Shown here piece by piece: positions 1 through 8,040 of a stretch of 64,000 nucleotides of DNA. The position numbers were made by a program, and so were the translations under genes. Under the pieces are notes generated by a model, which did not search any database, was not told where the DNA came from, and worked only from the letters and a program-made list of their open reading frames with translations. Position 1 is the first letter of the stretch, and the number at the start of each line of letters is the position of its first letter. This DNA is from Phycicoccus sp. Root101 (GTDB taxonomy: Bacteria; Actinomycetota; Actinomycetes; Actinomycetales; Dermatophilaceae), in the NCBI RefSeq assembly GCF_001426245.1, contig NZ_LMCM01000006.1, positions 98,865 to 162,864 on the forward strand, in the 5' to 3' direction.

Positions 1-420
1 GAGCGGGTGTATGCCGTGTCGACCAAGGAGGTCCTCGGCGAGGACGGCAAGGTCAGCGGCATCCGCGTCGTCGACGTGCAGCGCGGTGAGAACGGCTTCG
101 ACGAGGTCGAGGGCACCGAGCGGGTGCTGCCGGCGCAGCTCGTCCTGCTCGCCATGGGATTCCTCGGGCCGGAGCAGCCGGGCGTCGTGGAGCAGCTCGA
201 GGTGGAGCTCGACGAGCGCTCGAACATCAAGCGCGACAAGGAGTACATGTCCAGCGTGCCCGGCGTCTTCGTCGCGGGTGACGCCGGTCGTGGCCAGTCG
301 CTCATCGTCTGGGCCATCGCCGAGGGCCGTTCCGCTGCAGCGGGCGTCGACAAGTACCTCAGCGGCCAGACCGCCCTGCCGCGTCCGATCAACCCGAACG
401 ACCGCCCCCTCGTCGTCTGA
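1..420 (+). CDS. gltD: Glutamate synthase small subunit, C-terminal part (5' end outside window)
   Basis: The last 139 codons of a protein that starts before the window. The visible part is the C-terminal end of the FAD/NAD(P)H oxidoreductase domain of the NADPH-dependent glutamate synthase beta chain, which feeds electrons to the large subunit GltB for making glutamate from glutamine and 2-oxoglutarate. The segment FVAGDAGRGQSLIVWAIAEG (about residues 90-109 of the visible part) is the second dinucleotide/FAD-binding GD motif typical of GltD, followed by the usual short tail. gltB would be expected just upstream. A hairpin at 462-503 ends the unit. The family assignment is recognition by eye and is strong; the missing N-terminus cannot be assessed. 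Confidence 0.93.
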   Translation, partial: ERVYAVSTKEVLGEDGKVSGIRVVDVQRGENGFDEVEGTERVLPAQLVLLAMGFLGPEQPGVVEQLEVELDERSNIKRDKEYMSSVPGVFVAGDAGRGQSLIVWAIAEGRSAAAGVDKYLSGQTALPRPINPNDRPLVV

Positions 421-461
421 GCGGCGGGCGTCCTGCGCGACTCGAAACACGGCATACCCGG

Positions 462-503
462 ACACCCGGTGGGCCTCCCCGGAAGGGGTGGTTCACCGGG
501 TGT
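462..503 (+). terminator. Hairpin terminator after gltD
   Basis: A perfect 10-bp inverted repeat (462-471 with 494-503) encloses a smaller inner stem (CCCC...GGGG). It follows the gltD stop by about 40 nt and has no T-run, as is common in high-GC actinobacteria. Confidence 0.6.
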
Positions 504-552
504 TCGCGTGTCCGCAGGGTGACCGCCGTCACGTTCCGGACGGGGCGGGCGA

Positions 553-558
553 TAGGGT
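553..558 (+). promoter_or_regulatory. -10 box TAGGGT of pyk, leaderless spacing
   Basis: TAGGGT lies exactly 7 nt before the pyk ATG at 566, which puts the expected transcription start on or next to the start codon. There is no Shine-Dalgarno sequence in the gap. Confidence 0.6.
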
Positions 559-565
559 CGCAACC

Positions 566-2017
566 ATGCGTCGCGCCAAGATCGTCTGCACCCTCGGCCC
601 GGCTGTCTCCAGCCCCGAACGCATCCGTGCGCTCGTCGATGCGGGGATGGACGTGGCCCGGCTGAACCTCTCCCACGGCGAGTACGCCGACCACGAGGAG
701 ATCTACCGCTCCATCCGCCGGGCCAGCGACGAGACCGGTCACGCCGTCGGGATCCTCGTCGACCTCCAGGGGCCGAAGATCCGCACGGGTCGCTTCTCGG
801 GTGGCCCAGTGAGCCTGCCCACCGGCTCCGAGTTCACCATCACGACGCGGGAGATCGACGGCACCCCGACCGAGGTCGGCACGACCTACAAGGGCCTGCC
901 CGGCGACGTCCGCCCCGGTGACGCGCTGCTCATCGACGACGGCAAGGTCGCGCTCGAGGCCGTCGAGGTCACCGCCACCGACGTCCGCTGCCGGGTCACG
1001 GTCGGGGGCACCGTCAGCAACAACAAGGGCATCAACCTTCCCGGTGTCGCGGTGTCCGTCCCCGCCCTGTCCGAGAAGGACAAGGAGGACCTGCGCTGGG
1101 CGCTGCGCCTGCGCGCCGACATGATCGCGCTGTCCTTCGTGCGGTCGGCCAAGGACCTCGACGACGTCTACGAGGTGATGGACGAGGTGGGCGTGCGGCT
1201 GCCCGTCATCGCCAAGATCGAGAAGCCCCAGGCCGTCGACAACCTCGCCGAGATCATCGCCGCCTTCGACGGGGTCATGGTCGCGCGCGGCGACCTCGGC
1301 GTCGAGCTGCCGCTCGAGGAGGTGCCGCTGGTCCAGAAGCGCGCCATCGAGATTGCCCGCCGCAACGCCAAGCCGGTCATCGTCGCCACCCAGGTGCTCG
1401 AGTCGATGATCGAGAACCCCCGCCCCACCCGCGCGGAGGCCTCCGACGCGGCGAACGCGGTCCTCGACGGCGCGGACGCGCTCATGCTGTCCGGCGAGAC
1501 CAGCGTGGGCGCCTACCCGATCGTCGCCGTCGAGACGATGGCCCGCATCATCGAGAGCACCGAGGAGCATGGCCTCGACCGCATCCTCCCGCTCGGCACC
1601 AAGCCGCACACGATGGGTGGCGCCGTGTCGGCCGCCGCGGTCGAGATCGGCGAGCTGCTCGGCGCGAAGTACCTCATCACGTTCACCCAGTCCGGTGACA
1701 CGGCCAAGCGGATGTCGCGCGTCCGTCCGCGCATCCCCATGCTGGCCTTCACGCCGGAGGCGCACACCCGCTCGCGGCTCGCCCTCGCGTGGGGCATCGA
1801 GACCTTCCTCGTGCCGATGGCCCGGCACACCGACCAGATGGCGCGCCAGGTCGACAAGACCCTGCTCGCCGACGGCCGCGTCAAGGAGGGCGACCTCGTC
1901 GTCATCGTCGCCGGCTCGCCCCCCGGCATCCCCGGCTCCACCAACGCCCTTCGCGTCCACAAGATGGGTGACGCGGTCAACAAGGTCGCGCCCGCCTACG
2001 AGGACCTCGAGGACTGA
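566..2017 (+). CDS. pyk: Pyruvate kinase
   Basis: Cytosolic pyruvate kinase (483 aa) that converts phosphoenolpyruvate and ADP to pyruvate and ATP, the last step of glycolysis. The N-terminus MRRAKIVCTLGPA is the canonical family start. The ARLNLSHG segment, the substrate-binding IAKIEKPQAV motif and the MVARGDLGVE active-site region follow in the usual order, and the C-terminal allosteric domain ends near GSTNALRV. The frame is open far upstream, but ATG 566 is chosen because the family begins there and because a TAGGGT box sits 7 nt before it. It stands alone between the gltD terminator and a tRNA gene; three further glycolytic genes (gap, pgk, tpiA) lie about 57 kb downstream in this window. 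Confidence 0.97.
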   Translation: MRRAKIVCTLGPAVSSPERIRALVDAGMDVARLNLSHGEYADHEEIYRSIRRASDETGHAVGILVDLQGPKIRTGRFSGGPVSLPTGSEFTITTREIDGTPTEVGTTYKGLPGDVRPGDALLIDDGKVALEAVEVTATDVRCRVTVGGTVSNNKGINLPGVAVSVPALSEKDKEDLRWALRLRADMIALSFVRSAKDLDDVYEVMDEVGVRLPVIAKIEKPQAVDNLAEIIAAFDGVMVARGDLGVELPLEEVPLVQKRAIEIARRNAKPVIVATQVLESMIENPRPTRAEASDAANAVLDGADALMLSGETSVGAYPIVAVETMARIIESTEEHGLDRILPLGTKPHTMGGAVSAAAVEIGELLGAKYLITFTQSGDTAKRMSRVRPRIPMLAFTPEAHTRSRLALAWGIETFLVPMARHTDQMARQVDKTLLADGRVKEGDLVVIVAGSPPGIPGSTNALRVHKMGDAVNKVAPAYEDLED

Positions 2018-2065
2018 CGCCGCGAGGGGTGCCAGCGGGTGGCGGGCACCGCCCCCACCCGCTTG

Positions 2066-2071
2066 TATGCT
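2066..2071 (+). promoter_or_regulatory. Candidate -10 box of the tRNA-Leu gene
   Basis: TATGCT ends 36 nt before the mature tRNA 5' end. No clear -35 element is visible at 16-19 nt upstream. Confidence 0.35.
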
Positions 2072-2107
2072 GCTCCCGCACCTCCGCCGGCCCGTCCGGC
2101 GAGCTGC

Positions 2108-2193
2108 GCCGAAGTGGTGGAATGGCAGACACGGAGCACTCAAAATGCTCTGCTCGAAAGGGCGTGCGGGTTCGAGTCCCGCCTTCGGCACCA
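2108..2193 (+). tRNA. tRNA-Leu, anticodon CAA
   Basis: An 86-nt class II tRNA with a 7-bp acceptor stem (GCCGAAG paired with CTTCGGC), discriminator A and an encoded CCA end. The anticodon stem GAGCA/TGCTC encloses the loop CTCAAAA, giving anticodon CAA, which reads the UUG leucine codon. A long variable arm and a standard T arm with GTTCGAGTCCC are present. It lies between pyk and pdtaR on the same strand. UUG is rare in genes of this GC content, so this is probably the sole tRNA for it. Confidence 0.96.
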
Positions 2194-2283
2194 CAGACCT
2201 CCCACTCTCGCCGTGGAGCACCGGTCTCGCCCAGTGGGGCGTCCCCACGCCGGGCACGCAACATGCCGTTAACGTGCGTCCCA

Positions 2284-2289
2284 TAGGCT
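2284..2289 (+). promoter_or_regulatory. -10 box TAGGCT of pdtaR, leaderless spacing
   Basis: TAGGCT is followed by exactly 7 nt and then the GTG start at 2297. Confidence 0.6.
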
Positions 2290-2296
2290 CAGTCCT

Positions 2297-2908
2297 GTGA
2301 GCGAGACCCAGTCGACGACGACCACCACCAAAGCCCCCACGCGGATCCTCGTGGCGGAGGACGAGGCGCTGATCCGCCTCGACCTCGCCGAGATGCTGGC
2401 CGAGCTCGGTTACGAGGTCGTCGGGCAGGCGAGCAACGGCGAGCAGGCGGTCGAGATGGCCAAGGAGCTCACGCCCGACCTGGTGATCATGGACGTGAAG
2501 ATGCCCGTCATGGACGGCATCACCGCAGCCGAGGAGATCGGCTCGGCGAAGATCTGCCCCGTGGTGATGCTCACCGCCTTCAGCCAGACCGAGCTGGTGG
2601 AGCGGGCGCGCGACGCCGGCGTGATGGCGTACATCGTCAAGCCGTTCACGGCCTCCGACCTCGCGCCGGCCATCGACATCGCCCGGCACCGCTGGACCGA
2701 GGTGAAGGCGCTCGAGAGCGAGATCGCCGACCTCGGCGAGCGGCTCGAGACGCGCAAGGCCGTCGACCGGGCCAAGGGCATCCTCATGAAGAAGCTGAAG
2801 ATCTCCGAGGCGGAGGCGTTCCGATGGATCCAGAAGACGGCGATGGACCGTCGCCTGGGCATGCGCGAGGTGGCCGAGGCCGTCGTCACCGGCATGGACA
2901 AGGCCTGA
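2297..2908 (+). CDS. pdtaR: ANTAR-domain response regulator (PdtaR type)
   Basis: A 203-aa two-component response regulator. The receiver domain (about residues 15-130) has the acidic pair E21-D22, the phospho-acceptor D66 in the VIMDVKMP motif, and the conserved T and K of the LTAFSQ and IVKPF motifs. A linker helix leads to a C-terminal ANTAR RNA-binding domain (about 137-198, with the RKAVDRAKGILMKK signature). ANTAR proteins bind paired hexanucleotide loops in nascent RNA and prevent termination. It matches M. tuberculosis Rv1626/PdtaR in length and architecture (known from the family); its kinase PdtaS is not in the window. The GTG start at 2297 is supported by the TAGGCT box 7 nt upstream. 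A GNAT gene follows after 3 nt, so the two are probably co-transcribed. Confidence 0.93.
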   Translation: MSETQSTTTTTKAPTRILVAEDEALIRLDLAEMLAELGYEVVGQASNGEQAVEMAKELTPDLVIMDVKMPVMDGITAAEEIGSAKICPVVMLTAFSQTELVERARDAGVMAYIVKPFTASDLAPAIDIARHRWTEVKALESEIADLGERLETRKAVDRAKGILMKKLKISEAEAFRWIQKTAMDRRLGMREVAEAVVTGMDKA

Positions 2909-2911
2909 CCG

Positions 2912-3442
2912 GTGCCGGCAGTGGTTCGCGCGGCCTCGGCGGCCGACGCGCAGGCGCTGGCCGGCGTCGCCGCGGCGACCTTCGCCCTGGCCTGTCCACC
3001 GCACGTGACGCCGGAGGCCATCGCGACCTTCATCGCCAACGTGCTGTCGGAGGAGCGGTTCGTCGAGTACCTCGCCGACCCCGCCCGTGACCTGTTCCTC
3101 GCCGAGGACGGCGGCACGGCGACGGGCTACGCCATGCTCGTCACGGGGGAACCGTCCGACCCGGACGTACAGGCGGCGCTGAGCCTGCGGCCGACGTCGG
3201 AGCTGAGCAAGATCTACGTGCTGCCCGACCAGCACGGCGGCGCCACCAGCAGGCTCCTGATGGCGGCCGCCCTCGACGCCGCTCGCGCCAGGGGGTCCGG
3301 GGGCGCCTGGCTCGGGGTCAACCAGCTCAACGAACGCGCTCAGCGGTTCTACGCCAAGAGCGGGTTCACGCAGGTGGGCACCAAGCGGTTCCTCGTGGGG
3401 GACCGGTACGAGGACGACTACGTGTTCGAGCAGCCGTTGTGA
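2912..3442 (+). CDS. GNAT-family N-acetyltransferase
   Basis: A 176-aa single-domain protein of the GCN5-related N-acetyltransferase fold, which transfers acetyl from acetyl-CoA to an amine. Motif A is visible in the stretch SKIYVLPDQHGGATSRLL (Q-x-x-G-x-A-type acetyl-CoA pyrophosphate loop), and motif B in the segment ending NERAQRFYAKSGF. The substrate cannot be predicted; similar small GNATs act on amino acids, antibiotics or protein N-termini. The GTG start at 2912 lies only 3 nt after the pdtaR stop, which argues for translational coupling. It is not a close copy of the second GNAT at 3669, which differs in length and sequence. Confidence 0.85.
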   Translation: MPAVVRAASAADAQALAGVAAATFALACPPHVTPEAIATFIANVLSEERFVEYLADPARDLFLAEDGGTATGYAMLVTGEPSDPDVQAALSLRPTSELSKIYVLPDQHGGATSRLLMAAALDAARARGSGGAWLGVNQLNERAQRFYAKSGFTQVGTKRFLVGDRYEDDYVFEQPL

Positions 3443-3668
3443 CGCTCGCCCGGGCGGCCGAAACGGCCTCCTGATCCGAGGGCCGTCGCGACGAAATGCC
3501 AGTGGTCGCAAGCAAGCCCATTCACTTGCACGGAGCAGTTCTGTTGAAGACTTCACTAATGGAGCGCGGTGGCTCTAGAGTCCTACTCCTGGCGCGTTCC
3601 TGGAACGGCCAGCGGCCCTCGGGGGAGCCGCGCACACACGAGTCAGACCGTCGATGATGGAGGAACCG

Positions 3669-4250
3669 GTGAGCCGTCCCGCGATCAGCGTCAAGCGTGT
3701 GCGCGAGGACGAGCAGCGAGCGTTCACCGAGCTGTGGATGTCGGCCCGGGTCGAGGCCGGGGTCAGCCCGGAGGTCGCTGCCCGAGCCGCGTCGGAGGGC
3801 CGCGTCGCCGCCGCCCTGGGCCGTGAGGACGTCCGGGCCTACGTCGCGATGGCGGACGGGCGCGCGGTCGGGTTCGCCGTCGCCGCCACGAGCCCCTTCT
3901 CAGCGCTCACCGAGGCTCCCTGCGTGACGATCGACCAGCTGTACGTCGTGCCCGAGTCGCGCAAGCACGGCGTCGCGCGCCAGCTCATGGGTGCCGTCAC
4001 GGTCTACGCCGACTCGCGCGGGTGCGAGCAGATCGGCTGCAACGTGCCCGCGCAGCACCGCGAGGCCAACCGCTTCTTCGCTCGCCTGGGCTTCAGCTCG
4101 CAGGTGGTCCGACGGATCACCACGGTGGCCGCCCTGCGCCGGCGACTGGGCACCGACGAGCAGCGCACGCACTCGCTCGAGGCGCTGCTGCACCGTCGCC
4201 GGTCGCTGCGGGCACGGGCCGCCCAGTCGGCCAACCGCCTGGCCGGCTGA
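3669..4250 (+). CDS. GNAT-family N-acetyltransferase
   Basis: A 193-aa GNAT acetyltransferase. The central part shows a beta-strand pair ending VTIDQLYVVPES, then the acetyl-CoA loop RKHGVARQLM and the C-terminal EANRFFARLGF motif. The last 50 residues are an arginine-rich helical extension (LRRRLG, HRRRSLRARAAQ) that ordinary GNATs lack, so it may bind nucleic acid or a partner; that is inference. GTG 3669 is preferred to ATG 3654 because GGAGGA at 3659-3664 is a good ribosome-binding site for it. About 225 bp of somewhat less GC-rich sequence precede the gene without a recognisable promoter. It converges on the DUF1501 gene with only 5 nt between stop codons. Confidence 0.83.
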   Translation: MSRPAISVKRVREDEQRAFTELWMSARVEAGVSPEVAARAASEGRVAAALGREDVRAYVAMADGRAVGFAVAATSPFSALTEAPCVTIDQLYVVPESRKHGVARQLMGAVTVYADSRGCEQIGCNVPAQHREANRFFARLGFSSQVVRRITTVAALRRRLGTDEQRTHSLEALLHRRRSLRARAAQSANRLAG

Positions 4251-4255
4251 CTGGG

Positions 4256-5611
4256 TCAGCTCTGGGGCCTGGCGATCCCCAGCCGGGTCGTCGGCACCCC
4301 GGGCAGGACGGTGCCGGCGGTGATGCCGCAGCGCTTCTCGAGGATCTCGCCGAGGACGATGCGGTAGTCCGTCGTGGCGTTGAGGTCGCCGGCGAGGAGC
4401 TTGTCCGGAGTCAGGCCGGGCCAGGTCCCGTAGACCTTGCCCCCGTTGACGCCGCCGCCCATGACGAACGAGACGTTGCCGTACCCGTGGTCCACGCCGC
4501 CGGAGCCGTTCTCCGCCACGCGACGGCCGAACTCCGAGAGCGTCACGAGCGTGACCTTGTCGCCCGCTGCCCCCAGGTCGGTGTTGAACGCGGCGAGCGC
4601 CTTGCCGACCTCCGTGAGCTGGTTGTACATCCACCCGCCGTCGGAGCGTCCGAGGTTGACGTGCATGTCCCAGTTGCCGGAGTCGATGGTCACCGCTCGC
4701 AGGCCCACGCCGGCCTTGATGAGGCGGGCTGCATCGCGCAGTGCGTCGCCGAGCGCGCCATACGGGTATGCCGCGCCACCGGCAGGCGTGTAGGGGGTGC
4801 TGGTCAGCGCGGTGGTCGTGCCGACCGTGCTGAGTGCGGTGTTCGCCGGTCCGGCGAGCTGCGCGGGCGCACCGGCGTAGAGGGCGCCGAGCGCCTTGGT
4901 CCACCGGCTCATCTCGGTGGCGTCCCACGCGCCGGCCAGGTCGAAGCTGTCCAGGCTGCGCATGGCGAGCTCGACCGTGGGGCCCATGAGGGAGCGCGGG
5001 GCGCTGGTCGACGCGAGCGAGGTCGCGGCGAAGGGACCGGGGGTCGTGGTCGCGCCGACCATGCGGTCCAGCCAGCCCGTCCGCAGGGAGGACCCGGGGG
5101 CGGCGCGCTCCATCTCGTCCATGTCGGTGAAGTGCGACCGCGTGGGGTTGGGCTGGCCCACCGCGTGCACCATGGCCAGGCGACCGGACGTGAACAGGGG
5201 CAGAAGGGGGGCCAGTGCCGGGTGGAGGGCGAAGCGCGCGTCGAGCTTGAGCCCGCGGGACTGGGGGACGGCGATGTTGGGCCGGGCCTCGTAGTACGCG
5301 GCGTCGCCGACGGGTGCGACCGCGGTGAGGCCGTCGAAGCCGCCGCGGAAGGACAGCACGACGAGGGTGTCACCGGTGTAGCCGGCGTCGGCGAACGTCA
5401 GCTGCGTCGCGGCCTCGGCCGAGGTCGAGCCGAGGGTGAGGGCGCCGGCGGCGCCGAGCCCGGAGGCGGCGAGGAAGCCGCGGCGCGAGAAGCCGGTGTC
5501 CCTGATGGTGCGGACGAAGTCGGGGCAGCCGCAGGCGTCAGCTGACGGGGGGCCGGGGGCGGCACCCTCGACGGGGACGGGCGCGGTGCCGGGCAGGGTG
5601 GTGTGGGTCAT
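4256..5611 (-). CDS. DUF1501 family exported protein (Tat substrate)
   Basis: A 451-aa protein of the DUF1501 family, which belongs to the alkaline phosphatase/sulfatase-like fold group (known of the family; activity undefined). The N-terminus carries a twin-arginine signal, FSRRGFLAASG at residues 41-51, followed by a hydrophobic stretch ending in an AxA site, so the protein is probably exported folded, perhaps with a metal cofactor. Inside, the segments VVLSFRGGFDGL and LVTLSEFGRRV are characteristic of the family. ATG 5611 is chosen because it precedes the signal peptide by about 40 residues. It follows the DUF1800 gene by 7 nt on the same strand; the two families are almost always found as a pair. 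No enzymatic function is established. Confidence 0.88.
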   Translation of the reverse strand: MTHTTLPGTAPVPVEGAAPGPPSADACGCPDFVRTIRDTGFSRRGFLAASGLGAAGALTLGSTSAEAATQLTFADAGYTGDTLVVLSFRGGFDGLTAVAPVGDAAYYEARPNIAVPQSRGLKLDARFALHPALAPLLPLFTSGRLAMVHAVGQPNPTRSHFTDMDEMERAAPGSSLRTGWLDRMVGATTTPGPFAATSLASTSAPRSLMGPTVELAMRSLDSFDLAGAWDATEMSRWTKALGALYAGAPAQLAGPANTALSTVGTTTALTSTPYTPAGGAAYPYGALGDALRDAARLIKAGVGLRAVTIDSGNWDMHVNLGRSDGGWMYNQLTEVGKALAAFNTDLGAAGDKVTLVTLSEFGRRVAENGSGGVDHGYGNVSFVMGGGVNGGKVYGTWPGLTPDKLLAGDLNATTDYRIVLGEILEKRCGITAGTVLPGVPTTRLGIARPQS

Positions 5612-5618
5612 CAGGGCC

Positions 5619-7421
5619 TCAGCGGGTTGCGAACTCGGGGGAGTCGAGGATGAGCGCGACGACGTAGGGCAGGCGCCAGCCGAGGGCGGCGTCGTTCGCG
5701 GACAGGGTCGTGGCAGCGGTCTTGTCGAGGAACGCGCAGACCGCGTCGCGCTTGGCGGCGGGCAGCGGTGCCTGGGTGAGGCGCTGCGCGAGGGCGTCCA
5801 CGTACGCGCCATACGTCGCGGGTGCGGTGGTGGGGAGCAGGGTCCGGAGGGCCGGGTACTTCACCTTGGTCGTGGCGGGGTCGGAGGCCGTCCACGTCTG
5901 GTACATGTGGAAGTTCCAGGTGGTCAGGGTGGTGCCGGCCCCGGCCCAGGCAGGCGCCACGTCGGGGTAGCCGTTCGGCGCGGGCCACCCCATGGGGGCC
6001 TGTCCCGCGGTCTGGGCCATCCACAGCAGGTCGTTGAGCCAGCCGGGGAGGTCGGCCCCGGGCTGGGCGCCGAGGACGCGGACCGCCGAGACGATGTTCT
6101 CGAGCGGTCGCTTGGTCTTCTGGCCCGCAGAGGCGGAGAACTCCGGGGAGGTGAGCAGTGCCCGCAGCACCGGGGCGATCTGGGTGTCGTTGGCGAGGTA
6201 GACCTGGGCCAGCCGGTCGATGAGCGTCGTCGGCGGGGTGTCCGACACGAAGCGGACCGCGAGCTTGGTGACGATGCGGCGGGCCGTCTTCGGGTGCCGG
6301 GCGAGGTAGTTGAGGTAGGACTCCACGACCGGGGTCCCGGCGGGCGAGGCGTTGTCGTTGCTCCAGGTGAGCAGCGAGACCTTGCCGCGGTAGTGCCGCA
6401 TGTCGCGCCAGAGGTACTCGCCGGTCTCGAAGTCGATGCCCATGCCCGTGAGGACCAGGGCGGACCGGCGGATGTCGGACTCCCGGTATCCGCCGTCGAC
6501 ACCGACGGTGTGCAGCTCGAGCAGCTCACGGCCGAAGTTCTCGTTGGGGGACCGCTTGGTGGAGAACGCGTTGTCGAGCTGCTGCAGCATCGCGGGGTGC
6601 TTGGCCGCCGCGACCAGCATGTCGGAGTACCGGCCGAGGGCGTTCCGGCGGATCACGTCGAGGTGGTAGCGGTGCAGGCTGTCCCACGCGTCGCCCCATG
6701 GGCCGGTGACGACGAGGTGGTTGGTCCAGAAGTCCACCATCACCTCGAGCAGCTGGCGCTTGGACCAGATCGCGCGGGCCAGGTAGGCCTGGATGACGGC
6801 GTAGCCGGCGTCGCCGGTTCTGTCGGGGTAGTACTTGTCCCGCACGCCCCAGATCCGGCTGTTGAGGATGGGCCACTGGGTGGTCACCAAGGAGTCCATC
6901 GCGGTGTCGGGGACGGCGGTCAGGGGGCTGAGCTGGGCGTCGATCCAGGCGGTCGTTCCCTTGGCCGCGATCTCGGCGACCAGGGCGGGGGTGGCGCCCC
7001 ACGACGCACGCCGGGCCAGGTGCAGGGCGGGGCTGGGTGCGGCGACGGCGGTGGCTCCAGCGGTGGCCCTGGCCGTCGAGGTGGATGAGGTGTAGGCGAC
7101 GCCCTTCCGGGGGGTGTAGGCGCGGTCGATCGTGGCGGGGGCCGGGTCGTGCGCGGTGACAGGGGGTTTGGCCAGCTGCTGGGGGAGGGGGCGCTGCGTG
7201 ATCGGGTTGGCGACGGTCGGGGCGGTGTAGGTGCTGGGGGACCGGTGCGGGGCGACGGCGTCGACCGCCGCGGCCGCCACGGCGCCCACGGCGCCGCGTC
7301 GGGTGACCTTGGCCCCGGCCGGCTCGGTCCGGGCGTCGGGGAGGGGGCCGGTCGCGGTGGGGGGTGACTGGGGGGAGTCGGTGGCGACGGCCGAGCGGTT
7401 GCGGATGATGCTGGGGGGCAC
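5619..7421 (-). CDS. DUF1800 family exported protein
   Basis: A 600-aa DUF1800 protein, first gene of the two-gene operon with DUF1501. It has a Tat-like N-terminus (VTRRGAVGAVAAAAV, residues 39-53), then a proline/alanine-rich linker up to about residue 130, then the conserved all-helical domain with LARRASWGAT, the NENFGRELLELHTVG motif and LTSPEFSA near the end. The NFGRELLELHT motif is the family hallmark. The long, low-complexity linker suggests a tethered extracellular domain. The GTG start at 7421 has a GGGAGA ribosome-binding site upstream. Expression may depend on the 11-bp direct repeats at 7510-7548. Function is unknown; co-occurrence with a phosphatase-fold partner hints at extracytoplasmic phosphate or sulfate ester metabolism (inference). 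Confidence 0.87.
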   Translation of the reverse strand: MPPSIIRNRSAVATDSPQSPPTATGPLPDARTEPAGAKVTRRGAVGAVAAAAVDAVAPHRSPSTYTAPTVANPITQRPLPQQLAKPPVTAHDPAPATIDRAYTPRKGVAYTSSTSTARATAGATAVAAPSPALHLARRASWGATPALVAEIAAKGTTAWIDAQLSPLTAVPDTAMDSLVTTQWPILNSRIWGVRDKYYPDRTGDAGYAVIQAYLARAIWSKRQLLEVMVDFWTNHLVVTGPWGDAWDSLHRYHLDVIRRNALGRYSDMLVAAAKHPAMLQQLDNAFSTKRSPNENFGRELLELHTVGVDGGYRESDIRRSALVLTGMGIDFETGEYLWRDMRHYRGKVSLLTWSNDNASPAGTPVVESYLNYLARHPKTARRIVTKLAVRFVSDTPPTTLIDRLAQVYLANDTQIAPVLRALLTSPEFSASAGQKTKRPLENIVSAVRVLGAQPGADLPGWLNDLLWMAQTAGQAPMGWPAPNGYPDVAPAWAGAGTTLTTWNFHMYQTWTASDPATTKVKYPALRTLLPTTAPATYGAYVDALAQRLTQAPLPAAKRDAVCAFLDKTAATTLSANDAALGWRLPYVVALILDSPEFATR

Positions 7422-7509
7422 GTCGTCGATCGTCTCCCGCGCGTCACGGGGGCGTCGTCACCCGTTCGGGCCGTTCGACGGGGGACCAACGGACGGCTTC
7501 CCAGCCCAC

Positions 7510-7548
7510 TTGACCGGCCCTTGACCTTGCGCTGACCACGCCCTGACG
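7510..7548 (-). promoter_or_regulatory. Four 11-bp-spaced direct repeats, PHO-box-like operator
   Basis: On the plus strand TTGACC, TTGACC, CTGACC and CTGACG begin at 7510, 7521, 7532 and 7543, each exactly 11 bp apart. Read on the minus strand, the direction of the DUF1800 gene, the units are GGTCAA/GGTCAG. Direct 11-nt repeat units with a G-T/G-TCA core are how actinobacterial PhoP recognises DNA. The array ends about 88 bp upstream of the DUF1800 start. Periodicity is seen directly; the regulator is inferred. Confidence 0.5.
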
Positions 7549-7577
7549 AAGCGGGTCGAAATGTCGGGTTTCGGGGG

Positions 7578-8021
7578 TCAGGCCCCGGGTGCCGCCGCCC
7601 GCACCAGGCAGGTGATGCGGCAGGTGCAGATGCGCCGTTCCTGCTCGTCGGTGATGACGACCTCGTACGACGCGAGGGTGCTGCCGAGCGAGAGCGCCGT
7701 CGCGGTCCCGGTGACGAACCCGGAACGCGCCGCCCGGTGGTGCGTCGCGTTGATGTCCAGGCCCACCGCGATCCGCTCCGGACCGGCGTGCAGCGCCGCT
7801 CCGATGGAGCCGAGCGTCTCGGCCAGGACCACCGAGGCCCCACCGTGCAGGAGGCCGTACGGCTGGGTGTTGCCGGCGACCGGCATCCGGCCGACGACCC
7901 GGTGCGGGGTGCCCTCGAGCACCTCGATCTGCATCCGGTGCAGGAGCGAGTCGGGGTTCATCGCCTGCATCGCCGCGAGGGCGGGGCCGAAGTCGTCGGT
8001 GGTCTCGGGGGTGTCACTCAT
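7578..8021 (-). CDS. PaaI-family hotdog-fold thioesterase
   Basis: A 147-aa single hotdog domain. The motif PYGLLHGGASVVLAET (about residues 70-85) contains the HGG of the PaaI/4HBT group, and GLDINATHHR follows, also typical. Such enzymes hydrolyse aromatic or medium-chain acyl-CoAs, and in actinobacteria this orthologue is commonly annotated as a hotdog-fold (1,4-dihydroxy-2-naphthoyl-CoA-type) thioesterase; the substrate here is not determinable. ATG 8021 is used rather than the upstream TTG. The gene is divergent from polA with only 19 bp between start codons, so both promoters must overlap and extend into each other's coding region. The M. tuberculosis pdtaR-polA interval has a comparable small gene next to polA (from memory). 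Confidence 0.86.
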   Translation of the reverse strand: MSDTPETTDDFGPALAAMQAMNPDSLLHRMQIEVLEGTPHRVVGRMPVAGNTQPYGLLHGGASVVLAETLGSIGAALHAGPERIAVGLDINATHHRAARSGFVTGTATALSLGSTLASYEVVITDEQERRICTCRITCLVRAAAPGA

Positions 8022-8027
8022 AACCAA

Positions 8028-8033
8028 TAGGCT
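8028..8033 (+). promoter_or_regulatory. -10 box TAGGCT of polA, leaderless spacing
   Basis: TAGGCT plus exactly 7 nt leads to GTG 8041. The box lies in the 19-bp gap between the divergent thioesterase and polA start codons. Confidence 0.6.
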
Positions 8034-8040
8034 GCCATGC

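Noticed and set aside
389-3556. A minus-strand open frame of more than 1000 codons opposite pyk, the tRNA and pdtaR
   Set aside because: It spans a tRNA gene and three well-recognised plus-strand genes; open antisense frames of this kind are expected at this GC content because stop codons are rare.
7510-7548. The repeated TTGACC as -35 promoter elements
   Set aside because: Four copies at 11-bp spacing with no -10 boxes at 16-19 bp and no plus-strand gene that would use them; an operator for the minus-strand operon fits better.
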